This document shows positions 1 to 9,069 of a stretch of 64,000 nt of DNA, one piece after another. The DNA is from Methylicorpusculum oleiharenae (GTDB lineage: Bacteria; Pseudomonadota; Gammaproteobacteria; Methylococcales; Methylomonadaceae), in assembly GCF_009828925.2 (NCBI RefSeq), contig NZ_WUTY02000001.1, positions 3,440,492 through 3,504,491 of the forward strand, given 5' to 3'. The notes below the pieces were generated by a model. That model made no database searches, was not told the DNA's origin, and saw only the letters and a program-made list of their open reading frames with translations. How positions within the stretch are numbered: position 1 is the first letter of the stretch; each line of letters opens with the position of its first letter. The position numbers were made by a program, and so were the translations under genes.

Positions 1-734
1 AATTTTCCAGCATTGCTGTGAAGTGTTAGAAAAAAACCCGGTTTTAATTGGTGTTGTAAAATTTTGTGTAATACTAATGCATCAGGCTGATAGTAAAACT
101 TGCCTCCAACATTCGCAAGTCGATTAAAAAAATCAGTTTCTTCACCTTTGAATAATTCTTCTTTTTTTAACCCGGTGCCTTTACGCCCTAGTTCAGTATC
201 AAATAATCCAATTCTTTCAAAAACTGAACGTCGGACAGCCATATTGCCGCCAAATGGATATTCTTCATATCCATCCATAGGATGAGTTTGGCCACCAAAA
301 TCCTGATGCCCAAGGAAACCGTACATGTCAGGAGTAATCCATTTGGGTAATTTTGCCGGGCTTTCTATATGAATACGTCCTCCCACTGCATCGCAAGGAT
401 AAGTGATAAACGTTTGATAAATAGACTGAAGCCATTTTTTGCTAACTCTTATATCATCATCAATAAAAATCAAGATATTGCCTTTGGATTCTATTATTCC
501 ATTATTTCTTGCGTGCGATAACCCTTGTTTTTTCTCAAAGCTATAACGTAGTTGATAATGGCAGTTCGCCTTATATTGAGCAATAAATTCTTTTGTATGA
601 TCACTGGAATTATTGTCTATTAATAAAACTTCCCATGTAAATGCACTGCTTATTTCCTGAGCGTCAAGACAATCTAAGCAGTCTTGTAGATTGTCTGCAC
701 GATTATAAGTACAAATAATAATACTGATATCCAT
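1..734 (-). CDS. glycosyltransferase family 2, 3' end outside the window
   Basis: An open frame starts at ATG 734-732 and runs without a stop to base 1, so about 244 N-terminal residues are visible and the C-terminus is missing. It reads as a GT-A fold, family 2 glycosyltransferase. The N-terminus has SIIICTYNRADN, followed by LLIDNNSSD and an FIDDDIRV metal/nucleotide-binding motif near residue 90. An acceptor-side GEETDFF stretch follows. Such enzymes transfer a sugar from a nucleotide-sugar donor at the cytoplasmic face of the membrane. The start is 5 bases after the stop of the deacetylase gene upstream, so it is most likely co-transcribed as part of the minus-strand polysaccharide cluster. 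Donor and acceptor cannot be predicted. Confidence 0.85.
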   Translation of the reverse strand, partial: MDISIIICTYNRADNLQDCLDCLDAQEISSAFTWEVLLIDNNSSDHTKEFIAQYKANCHYQLRYSFEKKQGLSHARNNGIIESKGNILIFIDDDIRVSKKWLQSIYQTFITYPCDAVGGRIHIESPAKLPKWITPDMYGFLGHQDFGGQTHPMDGYEEYPFGGNMAVRRSVFERIGLFDTELGRKGTGLKKEELFKGEETDFFNRLANVGGKFYYQPDALVLHKILQHQLKPGFFLTLHSNAGK

Positions 735-739
735 AACGT

Positions 740-1510
740 TTATCTCAACCTTGCTAGTAGCCTTTTAGAATAATACTGCAGAGGAAATAATAAGTTAGAA
801 TTGTTGGTTCCAAATTTTGTTTTTTGGTTTAATTTCCATGTTGAATCATTACCGTTTACTTCAAGGCGATGCAGTATTAACGGGTCTCTCTCGGCATTAT
901 TAAATCCCGAACGGGTTGAGCATGCGGTTTTAAACCCTATTTTTTCTACCAAATCCCGAGTGCTTTGGGTAAATAGTCCGTAAGGATAAGCGAAATGGGC
1001 ACATTCTTTACCCAAATGATCTTCAATAGTTTTTTTGGACGCAATCAGTTCTTCTTCAACATTATCATTAGATAACTCATTTAATCGCGGATGTGAAACT
1101 GTGTGCGAACCAAAATCCATACCATGATTAGCCATTTCCTGGATTTGCGGCCAAGATAGCATTTTACGCTCAGAGAATGTTGGTACGGCCATCCATTGAT
1201 TAGTCTTAGCCATAACTCCCGTCGCCAAATAAATTACAGCAGGGATTTGGTAACGTTCAAAAATAGGTAAGGCGTTTAAATAGTTGTCCTCAAACCCATC
1301 ATCCAAAGTAATTAAAACGGCCTTATCGGGCAGTTGTATGTTTTGAGAATAGTAATTGCTCACTTGATTAATACTGACGGGTGTATATCCTTTTTTTAAA
1401 AGTAATTGCAGATGTTTTTCAAATTGCCTGGGTGGGCAAGCAAATCGCACTTCAGCTGCCGTTTTGGGCTCAGAAATCATGTGGTACATCAAAATAATAA
1501 AACGACTCAT
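740..1510 (-). CDS. polysaccharide deacetylase (NodB/CE4 family)
   Basis: The 256-residue protein carries the NodB homology signature: TLDDG at residues 68-72 (catalytic base and metal Asp), SHTVSH at 135-140 (metal His pair) and AYPYG near 172. Family members remove N-acetyl groups from amino sugars in a metal-dependent manner. No signal peptide is visible, so it probably acts on lipid-linked or cytoplasmic intermediates. A purine-rich AAGG lies six bases before the ATG. It sits between two glycosyltransferase genes of the same strand, which supports a role in modifying the surface polysaccharide made here. The exact substrate is unknown. Confidence 0.85.
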   Translation of the reverse strand: MSRFIILMYHMISEPKTAAEVRFACPPRQFEKHLQLLLKKGYTPVSINQVSNYYSQNIQLPDKAVLITLDDGFEDNYLNALPIFERYQIPAVIYLATGVMAKTNQWMAVPTFSERKMLSWPQIQEMANHGMDFGSHTVSHPRLNELSNDNVEEELIASKKTIEDHLGKECAHFAYPYGLFTQSTRDLVEKIGFKTACSTRSGFNNAERDPLILHRLEVNGNDSTWKLNQKTKFGTNNSNLLFPLQYYSKRLLARLR

Positions 1511-1523
1511 GAATACCTTGGGT

Positions 1524-2459
1524 TTAACTTTTCTCTAAGAGACGCACTACTTGTCGATATAGACCAAGTGGTAATAACGCTGGCAGTAAATATTTAAGAT
1601 CGTTTATCTGCCAGGAAGATGTAAGCAGTATAGCTCGAAATAATTTTTGCGCGGATACCAAGTCTCGTTTCCAAAATGCTTCAATTGCTTGATTTAAAAC
1701 CTGTCCATTGGTCAATTCACTTATCTCGGATGATTCAAGCTGACTAAAAAAAGAAGGATTTTGCGCGATAAAATCCTTTCTTACTTGCCAGGCATCTAAT
1801 ACCTGACGCCATTTCACAGAAGAAATTTGACCATGATTATGCCAACGATAAAATGCCAAAACTTCAGGAACAAGAACGATATTTTGTGTGACGGTAGAAA
1901 TTCGTAACCAAAAGTCATAATCCATTGCGCTAAAACAGCGGGTCGAAAATCCGCAAACTTGATCGACAACCGATCTGCGAGTTAAAGCCGCATGGATAGG
2001 CCAAGGACATCCACTTAAAAATACTTCATGAATGTTGCCTTTCTCGTAGGCTGGGGGTAAATAAAGGGGGCCATCTTGTCCGTTTTCAACGATATTTTGC
2101 CAGCCACAATAACTTAAGTCAGCATTGGCTTTTATTAAAGCGTTATAGAGTTTTTCCAAACAGTTAATAGACCAATAATCATCGGCATCAAGAAAAGCAA
2201 TGAAATCCCCTTTGGCATATTGTAATGCCAGATTACGTGAAGGGTAGGGGCCTTTATTATGCTGGTTTAATAATAGTAAATTTGGAAATTTTACTGCTGC
2301 TTCCTTAAGTATTGTCTGACTGTTATCAGTAGATCCGTCATCAACGACAATCAGTTCGACGTTGCCGTATGACTGCTCAAATACATTGACTACAGTTTGT
2401 TCTACATAATGCTCAGCATTATAACAAGGCATGATGACAGAGATAATTGGTCTGTTCAT
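1524..2459 (-). CDS. glycosyltransferase family 2
   Basis: A 311-residue GT-A enzyme with ISVIMPCYNAE at the N-terminus, VVDDGSTDN at about residues 39-46 and the DADD metal-binding motif at 91-94. The C-terminal third is helical and less conserved, as is usual for chain-building GT2 enzymes. Its ATG overlaps the stop of the upstream GT4 gene as ATGA, indicating translational coupling. It probably adds one sugar residue to the repeat unit of the polysaccharide encoded by the cluster. Donor specificity cannot be read from the sequence. Confidence 0.88.
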   Translation of the reverse strand: MNRPIISVIMPCYNAEHYVEQTVVNVFEQSYGNVELIVVDDGSTDNSQTILKEAAVKFPNLLLLNQHNKGPYPSRNLALQYAKGDFIAFLDADDYWSINCLEKLYNALIKANADLSYCGWQNIVENGQDGPLYLPPAYEKGNIHEVFLSGCPWPIHAALTRRSVVDQVCGFSTRCFSAMDYDFWLRISTVTQNIVLVPEVLAFYRWHNHGQISSVKWRQVLDAWQVRKDFIAQNPSFFSQLESSEISELTNGQVLNQAIEAFWKRDLVSAQKLFRAILLTSSWQINDLKYLLPALLPLGLYRQVVRLLEKS

Positions 2460-3604
2460 ATGCTTTTTTCCTGTAGATAGAAAGGCAGGGCTTTTTCAAC
2501 CACTTTATGCCAAGTAAATTGTTTGGCAAAAGCTCTGCAAGCTTGATTATTAAAGCTAATTTGGCCATTAAGAAAGCTTTGCAAAGCATTTTTGATATTG
2601 TCGACAGTGGGATCGTCAACAAAGAAGCCACTTTCTCCATCGCTAATAGCCTCAATTGCACCTGCTTGTCGCGTTGCTAACGAAGGTGTGCCGCAGGCAG
2701 CCGCTTCCAGATAAACGATGCCAAAGCCTTCGTGGCTATCTGACAAAGTTGATGACGGCAAGACAAATAAATCCGCTTGATGCATAGCCTCGATTACCTG
2801 CTCTGTTGGCTGTCGGCCCATAAAGTTGATCTTGTTTTCAAGGTTCAGATTATTTACCAGAGCTTCAAGTTGTTGCCTATAAGTACCGTCCCCAATAATT
2901 GTATAACGAAAATCAGTGCTAGGATTTAACTGCGACAATGCCTCGATAACTCTGTCGACATTTTTTCTGGGTTCTGACAGACGAGAAACGGTTAGCAACT
3001 GAGGTATAGGGTTTTTCTTTGAAGTTAGTAACGATGATAAAAAGATGTCTCCGACACCAACTTGTGCAACCAATGTTTTGCCATTACATTCAGGAAAATT
3101 TGTTAAAAACACCTGTTTAGTATACTGACTATTAGCAAGAATAATGCGCGATTTAGGCAAAGCTCTGCGCATAAAAAGTGGTGTTAAACACTTGCCTAGC
3201 CAGCGATCGAATGGGTCTAAAATGCTTGAACAACGCCAGAGCGGACCCCAGTTAGCCAAGGCAGGTGTACCAGTCAAAGGATATGGATTTAGAAAATCAT
3301 TTCCATGTATGGAAACCGCTACTGGTTTATCGGTTTCCAGTGACAGCCAACTGTGAGCGGCATTCATGACATGCCAGGCATCAACCTCATAATGCTTCAA
3401 AACATTCCGATCTAGTCGTCTACAAAATTTTAAAACCGGATATAAAGTAATGCCATGTCTTAATAAATCAATCTGGTGTTGAGTATGCACAAATACACTG
3501 ACCTGGTGCCCTGATTTTACTAGTGTTTGAGCAAACTCAACTGCATACGTTTCAACGCCGCCAATATCTGGGGGGAACTCAGAAGTAACAATACCGATGT
3601 GCAT
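2456..3604 (-). CDS. glycosyltransferase family 4
   Basis: A GT-B fold retaining glycosyltransferase of about 382 residues. The N-terminus MHIGIVTSEFPPDIGG is typical of the family. The C-terminal nucleotide-sugar site is visible as EGFGIVYLEAAACGTP, the EX7E-type motif. I chose ATG 3604 over the upstream 3643 because an AAGG lies six bases before it. The longer start would also run into the preceding gene, which ends at 3607. The gene overlaps the next GT2 gene by four bases. The product probably acts in the cytoplasm on a lipid-linked glycan. Confidence 0.88.
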   Translation of the reverse strand: MHIGIVTSEFPPDIGGVETYAVEFAQTLVKSGHQVSVFVHTQHQIDLLRHGITLYPVLKFCRRLDRNVLKHYEVDAWHVMNAAHSWLSLETDKPVAVSIHGNDFLNPYPLTGTPALANWGPLWRCSSILDPFDRWLGKCLTPLFMRRALPKSRIILANSQYTKQVFLTNFPECNGKTLVAQVGVGDIFLSSLLTSKKNPIPQLLTVSRLSEPRKNVDRVIEALSQLNPSTDFRYTIIGDGTYRQQLEALVNNLNLENKINFMGRQPTEQVIEAMHQADLFVLPSSTLSDSHEGFGIVYLEAAACGTPSLATRQAGAIEAISDGESGFFVDDPTVDNIKNALQSFLNGQISFNNQACRAFAKQFTWHKVVEKALPFYLQEKSI

Positions 3605-3606
3605 AA

Positions 3607-5526
3607 TTAGCCTTGATGATTTTGATGAATACCCATAATCCAATCGCGATTATTTACAATCAATGCTCTATTGCTCAGCTTTTTTCCTTTAGAGTCGAGC
3701 CAAGTGAGGCCGAAATCAGGTTTCGATGTCCAAGCAACGGTTACAGGAGAATCACTTGAATTCACCATAATAAATTCTTTATTCTGACCAACAGATAAAT
3801 TAGCCATGAGTAATTCCGGATTATCTGTTAATGGCATGCTAACCTGTTGATCATAATGCATTGCTTCACCATTGGTGCCCAGCAGTGAAGGTGAAAGGCC
3901 AAAATCAAGATCATGACATTCCAAAATGGCTTCAGCCAGCCACTGACGATACTTGATATCAGGTTTAGCTAAACACCGGTAATAAAGGGCTTCAGACCAA
4001 AATCCGACAGAATAACGTTTATCGGGCGTTAACTCTCGATAACGTTTGATCAGACCACTCGTTTGCGTAAATTCCATGGCTTTATCCAGAATGATTTCGT
4101 CAAAAGCTTGAGGAAAAGAATAAGCATGTCTAGCTAAATCCATCAGATTAATGGTTTGATAGTCAATCGCCCAGGTCCGTAGAGATAATTCTCTATCTAT
4201 ATAGCCATTTGGCATGGCCAGTCTGGGGAACTTTGCCTTAATATCAGGTACTTTTTTTATTAAATAATCCGAAGCAAATCGTTTTATTGCACGAAGGGCT
4301 AAGGGTAATCGCATAGCCTGTTCCGTCGGCAACATAGTCAATCCAATTGCCCAAAAAAGTGGTTTGTAAAGCCATTCCGCTTTTTTTAATGACAATACGA
4401 CTTTGGTACTGTTTAAAGCGGATACAATCAATTCATCAAACTGGTGATCTTTTGTTAACTGAGCATAACGATTCATTGCAATGGTGGAATCCAAATGAGT
4501 ATTTAATACCAGCATGTTGGAGATCCGCTTACCCAACGTTGTATTAGGTATCCATTTAAACGGCCCCTTATCCATCGCCTCTTTGCTTAATTCCAGGGAA
4601 TCATGTAAAAACCAAGCACCACACGATAATTGATCGGTTGTTTTTGATAAAAATACAACCGCTTTTTCTAGCGCTACTTTCACATTGGGACAGCCAGTTC
4701 TGGCGTATTCATCCATCAATAGATGCACACCACTGGTATGAAGACGGTAATGGCATTCTGAACTATCCGTCCACATGCCGTGATACCAGCCGCCATCCTC
4801 AGCTTGACGCTGCACGATTGACAGAACCAGTTGCAGCTGAAAATGCCTATAAATTGCTTTGCCAGTTGCTTTTTCTAGCCCTGAATAAACTGTATAGAGG
4901 GCATGGGCCTCATTTTCGGAAAAGCACTTTTTGTTATTTGGCCAGGAATAACGAAGATCATATACGTAGCCATTAATTAAATGGCGGTATAAATCAGCGG
5001 GTTTATTAATGCTTTTGTGGGAGCCCCATAGAAAACAGTTTTGTAACTCAAAAGAGTCGTCTTTACTTATCCGCTTATCAAAAAAATCAGATGAGCGATT
5101 TGGGAAACGCCAAATAATTAAGTCAAGGCATCCGTTATTAGAAGCTTTTAATTTAAAGACCCCATTCTGCTCATTCCATGAGAAACTGAGTAAAGACGAT
5201 GTATGTTCAGATAAAATTTGGCTATCTGAATTAATGCAACGCTCAATGGGTGGGAGAGGTACCCACAGTTGGGGGTGCTGGGGATCAAATGGCTTGCCCA
5301 AATAACCGCCGTAGTCTGTTTGTTCAAACGTATAGGCGTGCTCACATACTAAGCTGATTGTCGCGTTAGTTGGGATTCGGATAAAAAGCGATTCAACCTC
5401 ATTAAAGCGATCAATCAAAAAATGTCCATTATCAGTCTCGAAAATTAATCTTTTTGCCCGATCAATTTCTATGGCTTCAATAAGATCAGCAGGATTAAAT
5501 AAGTCTGTGAGGTTCAATGTGGTCAT
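3607..5526 (-). CDS. unknown 639-residue protein of a polysaccharide cluster, possibly an alpha/alpha-toroid enzyme
   Basis: I do not recognise a named family with confidence. The N-terminal 200 residues look beta-rich. The middle (about 220-520) is a run of amphipathic helices containing EDGGWYHGMW and a HYRLHTSG stretch, reminiscent of six-hairpin glycosidase or terpenoid-cyclase-like toroids and of heparinase/epimerase catalytic domains. The C-terminus is again beta-rich. No signal peptide or membrane segment is seen. It is placed 2 bases upstream of a GT4 gene within the minus-strand operon, so a role in trimming, epimerising or otherwise modifying the glycan is a reasonable inference, no more. 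Confidence 0.7.
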   Translation of the reverse strand: MTTLNLTDLFNPADLIEAIEIDRAKRLIFETDNGHFLIDRFNEVESLFIRIPTNATISLVCEHAYTFEQTDYGGYLGKPFDPQHPQLWVPLPPIERCINSDSQILSEHTSSLLSFSWNEQNGVFKLKASNNGCLDLIIWRFPNRSSDFFDKRISKDDSFELQNCFLWGSHKSINKPADLYRHLINGYVYDLRYSWPNNKKCFSENEAHALYTVYSGLEKATGKAIYRHFQLQLVLSIVQRQAEDGGWYHGMWTDSSECHYRLHTSGVHLLMDEYARTGCPNVKVALEKAVVFLSKTTDQLSCGAWFLHDSLELSKEAMDKGPFKWIPNTTLGKRISNMLVLNTHLDSTIAMNRYAQLTKDHQFDELIVSALNSTKVVLSLKKAEWLYKPLFWAIGLTMLPTEQAMRLPLALRAIKRFASDYLIKKVPDIKAKFPRLAMPNGYIDRELSLRTWAIDYQTINLMDLARHAYSFPQAFDEIILDKAMEFTQTSGLIKRYRELTPDKRYSVGFWSEALYYRCLAKPDIKYRQWLAEAILECHDLDFGLSPSLLGTNGEAMHYDQQVSMPLTDNPELLMANLSVGQNKEFIMVNSSDSPVTVAWTSKPDFGLTWLDSKGKKLSNRALIVNNRDWIMGIHQNHQG

Positions 5527-5593
5527 TGCATTTTAGATTTTCTATAATCATTAACAATTTTATGGGTTAAGAATACATTGATTAAACAATCAA

Positions 5594-6484
5594 TTAGGTG
5601 CGGGAGGCGCCAGGATTATAATAATCAAGTGATTCCGCGTTAAGTAATTTTTGTAAGTATTCCCCTTTTCGCATGTTGGGAAAACGTTGGAGTGTTTCGA
5701 GTTTACCATCAAAATTTGGTGAAATATAACGTGGATGGGTCGGTTCTCGTTGGTCATTAGCAGTGCCACGAGCCGGCCAATGCTGAGAAAAAAGAGTTAA
5801 CTTCTCAGTAACGTACCTGTTGAATGGATGAATGGGCTCGCGCTCTTTCATTCGTAATATATTTTTTTCTGTAAATTTTTTTAAAAAATTACGATAAAGC
5901 GCTTGTTCCAGATCAATGCCTGGAATCGGTTCGCAAGACAAAAAACAGTCTATTACCTCCTGTTTAGCCCTTATAATAAAAAATTGGGTTGCAAGACTAT
6001 CTCTGCAAGCTAGTTGATATGTAAACCCAAATTTGCGCCCTGTCGCAGCGACCAATTGTTGCAGTTTTAATTTTAAGCTTGGTTTTTTTAAATATTTAAA
6101 CGCGAGTAAATCTTCGTCCCAGGCAGATGTGCATATCATCAAGTCTTTATTTTGCTCCATCTTTGTAATCAAATTATAAATGACATGTTCATTCATAATC
6201 CATGTGTCACCCTCCAAATGAATAATATATTCCGGCGAAAACGTACTCTGGGCTAATTTAAGCGATTGGTTTAATAAATCTAGAGCACCATATTGCAAAG
6301 ATAATGGCTCTCGCGCTAAAAAAACATCCTCTATATGTTTTTGATAAGCTTTACTCGAACAAGTGTGCACAATTGGAAGGGGCCTTTTATAATTTAGCTT
6401 TATTATTTCTTGATTGATTCGCGCGCAGTCAATTCGGTCATAGGTGGTCATGCAAACAACTGTTTTTGTGTGTATTTTTTCCAT
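5594..6484 (-). CDS. putative GT-A-like glycosyltransferase, unrecognised family
   Basis: A 296-residue protein starting MEKIHTKTVVCMTTYDR. The segment YIIHLEGDTWIMNE (about residues 87-100) resembles the acidic DxD region of GT-A glycosyltransferases, and an N-terminal Rossmann-like strand pattern fits, but the family is not one I can name. A conserved-looking PIPGIDLEQALYR follows near residue 195. The DNA is noticeably AT-rich compared with the EPS locus further right. Neighbours are a truncated GT2 upstream and the unknown 639-residue protein downstream. No good Shine-Dalgarno is seen before the ATG, so the start is uncertain. Confidence 0.6.
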   Translation of the reverse strand: MEKIHTKTVVCMTTYDRIDCARINQEIIKLNYKRPLPIVHTCSSKAYQKHIEDVFLAREPLSLQYGALDLLNQSLKLAQSTFSPEYIIHLEGDTWIMNEHVIYNLITKMEQNKDLMICTSAWDEDLLAFKYLKKPSLKLKLQQLVAATGRKFGFTYQLACRDSLATQFFIIRAKQEVIDCFLSCEPIPGIDLEQALYRNFLKKFTEKNILRMKEREPIHPFNRYVTEKLTLFSQHWPARGTANDQREPTHPRYISPNFDGKLETLQRFPNMRKGEYLQKLLNAESLDYYNPGASRT

Positions 6485-6568
6485 GGAAAAACTTAAACTA
6501 ATTTTTATTAAAACGCCATAAGAAATATCGATTTAAAAAAGATTGGATTTTTACTTTAATTCTTTCTT

Positions 6569-6829
6569 TTAATAGAGTTGGTTGTATCGATAACTAGCTG
6601 GTGATATTCCAGTGTTATAATCGCATGCAGGTCCTTTATTATTTTGGCACATGTAAAAAAACTGATCACCGTAACGATTAATGATATTTTCCGTTTCATC
6701 ATTAGAGTCATCATCTACAATGATTATTTCAAGCGCAGGAAATGTTTGTACTAATGTGCTGTCAATAGCTTGTTTAATATATTTCTGGCCGTTATAAGTC
6801 GGGATTATAACGCTAATAGAAGGTCTCAT
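6569..6829 (-). pseudogene. truncated glycosyltransferase family 2 remnant
   Basis: About 86 residues from MRPSISVIIPTYNGQKYI through EIIIVDDDSNDE to QNNKGPACDYNTGI match the first part of a GT2 GT-A domain. Family members usually continue with a DxD motif and 150-200 further residues. Here the frame loses similarity after about residue 72 and stops, and no continuation was found in the other minus-strand frames before the next gene. An ATG 15 bases upstream (6844) would overlap the preceding gene. It is therefore best read as a decayed or deletion-truncated gene. Confidence 0.65.
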
Positions 6830-6836
6830 TGCTAAA

Positions 6837-8042
6837 TTAAGCATTAGATGAAATAGAAAGGCGCCATAAAATATTACGGTTTATAAATCGTTTTATAGAT
6901 AAATATACCCACTTGGAAAAGCTTAGCTTCTTTGTTTTTAAAGTATATAAATTATTAATGGTATTATTTATTACTGTTTCAATAGCATTATACGAATAAT
7001 TGTCTTTGATAAATTGCCAGCCATTTTCTGATATTCTTTTGTAAGCCTCATTGTCATTAATTAATTTAAGAATTTCATTGACAAACTCATCAGGTTTATT
7101 GGCTAACAAATAATGTATATCGGGTTTTATTCCAAAACCCTCTGCACCAAAGTCCGTTGTTACGATCGGCGTGCTAAAACTTAAAGCTTCACCAACTTTC
7201 CCCTTCATGCCGCCACCATAACGTAGCGGTGCAATAACAATATCTGCATTTCTATAGTAGGGCACTAAGTCAGGTACATAGCCAAATATAGTAATATCAT
7301 TTTTTGCAAGATCTAGTACTTCTTGTGAAGGTGAGCTGCCGACTATATTTAAGTGTATATCGGGATATTTATTGCGTAATAAAGGCATTACCTCGGTACA
7401 AAAGAAACAAACAGCATCTACGTTAGGCGAATGTTTAAAATAGCCAACAAAAAGTAAGTTAATCTTTTTGCCTGGTACTTTGACAATAAAGTCAGGTATA
7501 TTATGGATATTTGGAATGACACTAATTTTAATTTCCGGGCAAGTTTCGCTAATTAACTTTTTGTCAGCTTCAGTGACTGCAATTACCATATCAGCATTTT
7601 TATAAGCTTGTAATTCTTCTTTTTTGATATTTTCAGCAAGAATGAAGTCTTCTTTTAATTGTGTTAGTTTAGCTTTCGCCTCCAAACGATTAAAATGCAC
7701 ATCCACCGAATCTATTATTATATAAGCATTTGGATGGTGAAAGCGTACTAAATCAATCAAGCCATCAGTTGAATCATAAAATTCGAACCATACAACATCA
7801 AATTGTGATTCTCTTATAATGTCAATGCAGTTTGTGGATACAGTAATGGATAAGTTTTCTAATTGATTAATATATGTTTTATAAGCTTCATCGCCTAATG
7901 TTACTTTTTGATGCTCTGATGAATACGTTGCGATAGTTATATCGTTATTTTTTGCCAGTACTTTTAAAATGGTAAAAAAACGCAGGTCGCCTGAGGCTCT
8001 ATCTGGCATTGGAAGTTGGCTAGAAATTATTATTATTTTCAT
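6837..8042 (-). CDS. glycosyltransferase (GT4-like, GT-B fold)
   Basis: About 401 residues, starting MKIIIISSQLPMP. ATG 8042 is preferred to 8066 because the longer version adds eight residues that do not look like a GT-B start. The N-terminal domain includes a GDLRFFTIL stretch. The C-terminal domain carries GGGMKGKVGEALSFSTPI and DFGAEGFG, the donor-binding loop region. The organisation resembles the XrtA-associated glycosyltransferase encoded at 43.3 kb (PLRIARGIQNKVLEAM), so the two may be distant paralogues. The gene is AT-rich. The product probably transfers a sugar in surface polysaccharide assembly. Confidence 0.8.
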   Translation of the reverse strand: MKIIIISSQLPMPDRASGDLRFFTILKVLAKNNDITIATYSSEHQKVTLGDEAYKTYINQLENLSITVSTNCIDIIRESQFDVVWFEFYDSTDGLIDLVRFHHPNAYIIIDSVDVHFNRLEAKAKLTQLKEDFILAENIKKEELQAYKNADMVIAVTEADKKLISETCPEIKISVIPNIHNIPDFIVKVPGKKINLLFVGYFKHSPNVDAVCFFCTEVMPLLRNKYPDIHLNIVGSSPSQEVLDLAKNDITIFGYVPDLVPYYRNADIVIAPLRYGGGMKGKVGEALSFSTPIVTTDFGAEGFGIKPDIHYLLANKPDEFVNEILKLINDNEAYKRISENGWQFIKDNYSYNAIETVINNTINNLYTLKTKKLSFSKWVYLSIKRFINRNILWRLSISSNA

Positions 8043-8100
8043 AATTAGCGCGTAATTTATTATCAATTATATTACTTTTAAACATCCTAATAATAGGAAT

Positions 8101-9069
8101 TTATTCCTTTTTTAGCCATATACTTCCTGGTATGGTAGTCTTATTAGTTGGGTTAGTTAAACATAAAGGTATATTAGCTAAAACCTCATCTTTATGTATA
8201 ACTTCCATATAATTATTGAAGTAAACTATTTTGAAACTATCATTATACTCAAGAAAAGAACGTAATAAGTATATTTCATTCCATGATCTACCTTCCAACA
8301 TCCAAGATAAAGGGTATTCAAAGGGAAAGAAAATATCATGTATGTGTATATGAACACCTGGTTTCAATCTTGGGAAAACTTCAAAAAAAAGAAAATTTAC
8401 ATCACTGCCTGTTTTACATACATGGCTAGAATCAATAAAAAGAATGTCGTTTTTTTCAAGAGACTCGAATGTTTTTAATGATATGTCCTGTACTATTGAC
8501 TGACAAATATTTATTTTCTGATTATTCAAATCTGAAGGCTTTAGAAGCCCAAGCAGGCGCTCAGGAAATGGTTCTATAAATGTAAATTCAGGTAATTCTT
8601 TGAAGAATAGTTCAGCTGTGTCAAGTGCCGCACAAGATGAGAATCCAGATCCTACTTCGATGAATTTCTTTGGTTTTAGATATCTCATCATTGAATATAA
8701 GCATACCCCATCTGAGTAAGCATAAAAATCATTGTCTAAATAGTATCGGTAGTTATCTGTTGAGTATTTCTTAAAAGGAAATTCTGAGTAAAATTCAGCA
8801 AAATTAGAGAGCAAATCTAATTGGTCATTTTCATTTAAATTAATACTCAATGGTATTGAATCTGTTTTACTAAAAACTTCCTTTTGACATTGATTAATCA
8901 AATCAATGTCAGGTAAGGGGGAATAAAAATGACCAGGTGGAACAAACCCTTTTTTCCATACATTAAGATCAATCGTTAATTTATTATTTAATTGAAAAAG
9001 TTTATCACGCTCTTCGATAATTTCTTTTAAGTATGGGAGATTTTTAATAAAGTTTTTAAAATGGTTCAT
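8101..9069 (-). CDS. class I SAM-dependent methyltransferase
   Basis: About 322 residues. Start ATG 9069 (MNHFKNFIKNL) overlaps the stop of the upstream ABC ATPase gene as ATGA, and I prefer it to an upstream start at 9105. A predicted helical/coiled N-terminus (EERDKLFQLNNKLT) precedes the Rossmann domain, which shows FIEVGSGFSS (SAM-binding glycine motif) near residue 140 and DILFIDSSHV downstream, the layout of the Methyltransf_24-like group. Coupling to the wzt-type ATPase gene suggests it modifies the polysaccharide, for example as a chain-terminating methylation; that is inference. The gene is AT-rich. Confidence 0.75.
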   Translation of the reverse strand: MNHFKNFIKNLPYLKEIIEERDKLFQLNNKLTIDLNVWKKGFVPPGHFYSPLPDIDLINQCQKEVFSKTDSIPLSINLNENDQLDLLSNFAEFYSEFPFKKYSTDNYRYYLDNDFYAYSDGVCLYSMMRYLKPKKFIEVGSGFSSCAALDTAELFFKELPEFTFIEPFPERLLGLLKPSDLNNQKINICQSIVQDISLKTFESLEKNDILFIDSSHVCKTGSDVNFLFFEVFPRLKPGVHIHIHDIFFPFEYPLSWMLEGRSWNEIYLLRSFLEYNDSFKIVYFNNYMEVIHKDEVLANIPLCLTNPTNKTTIPGSIWLKKE

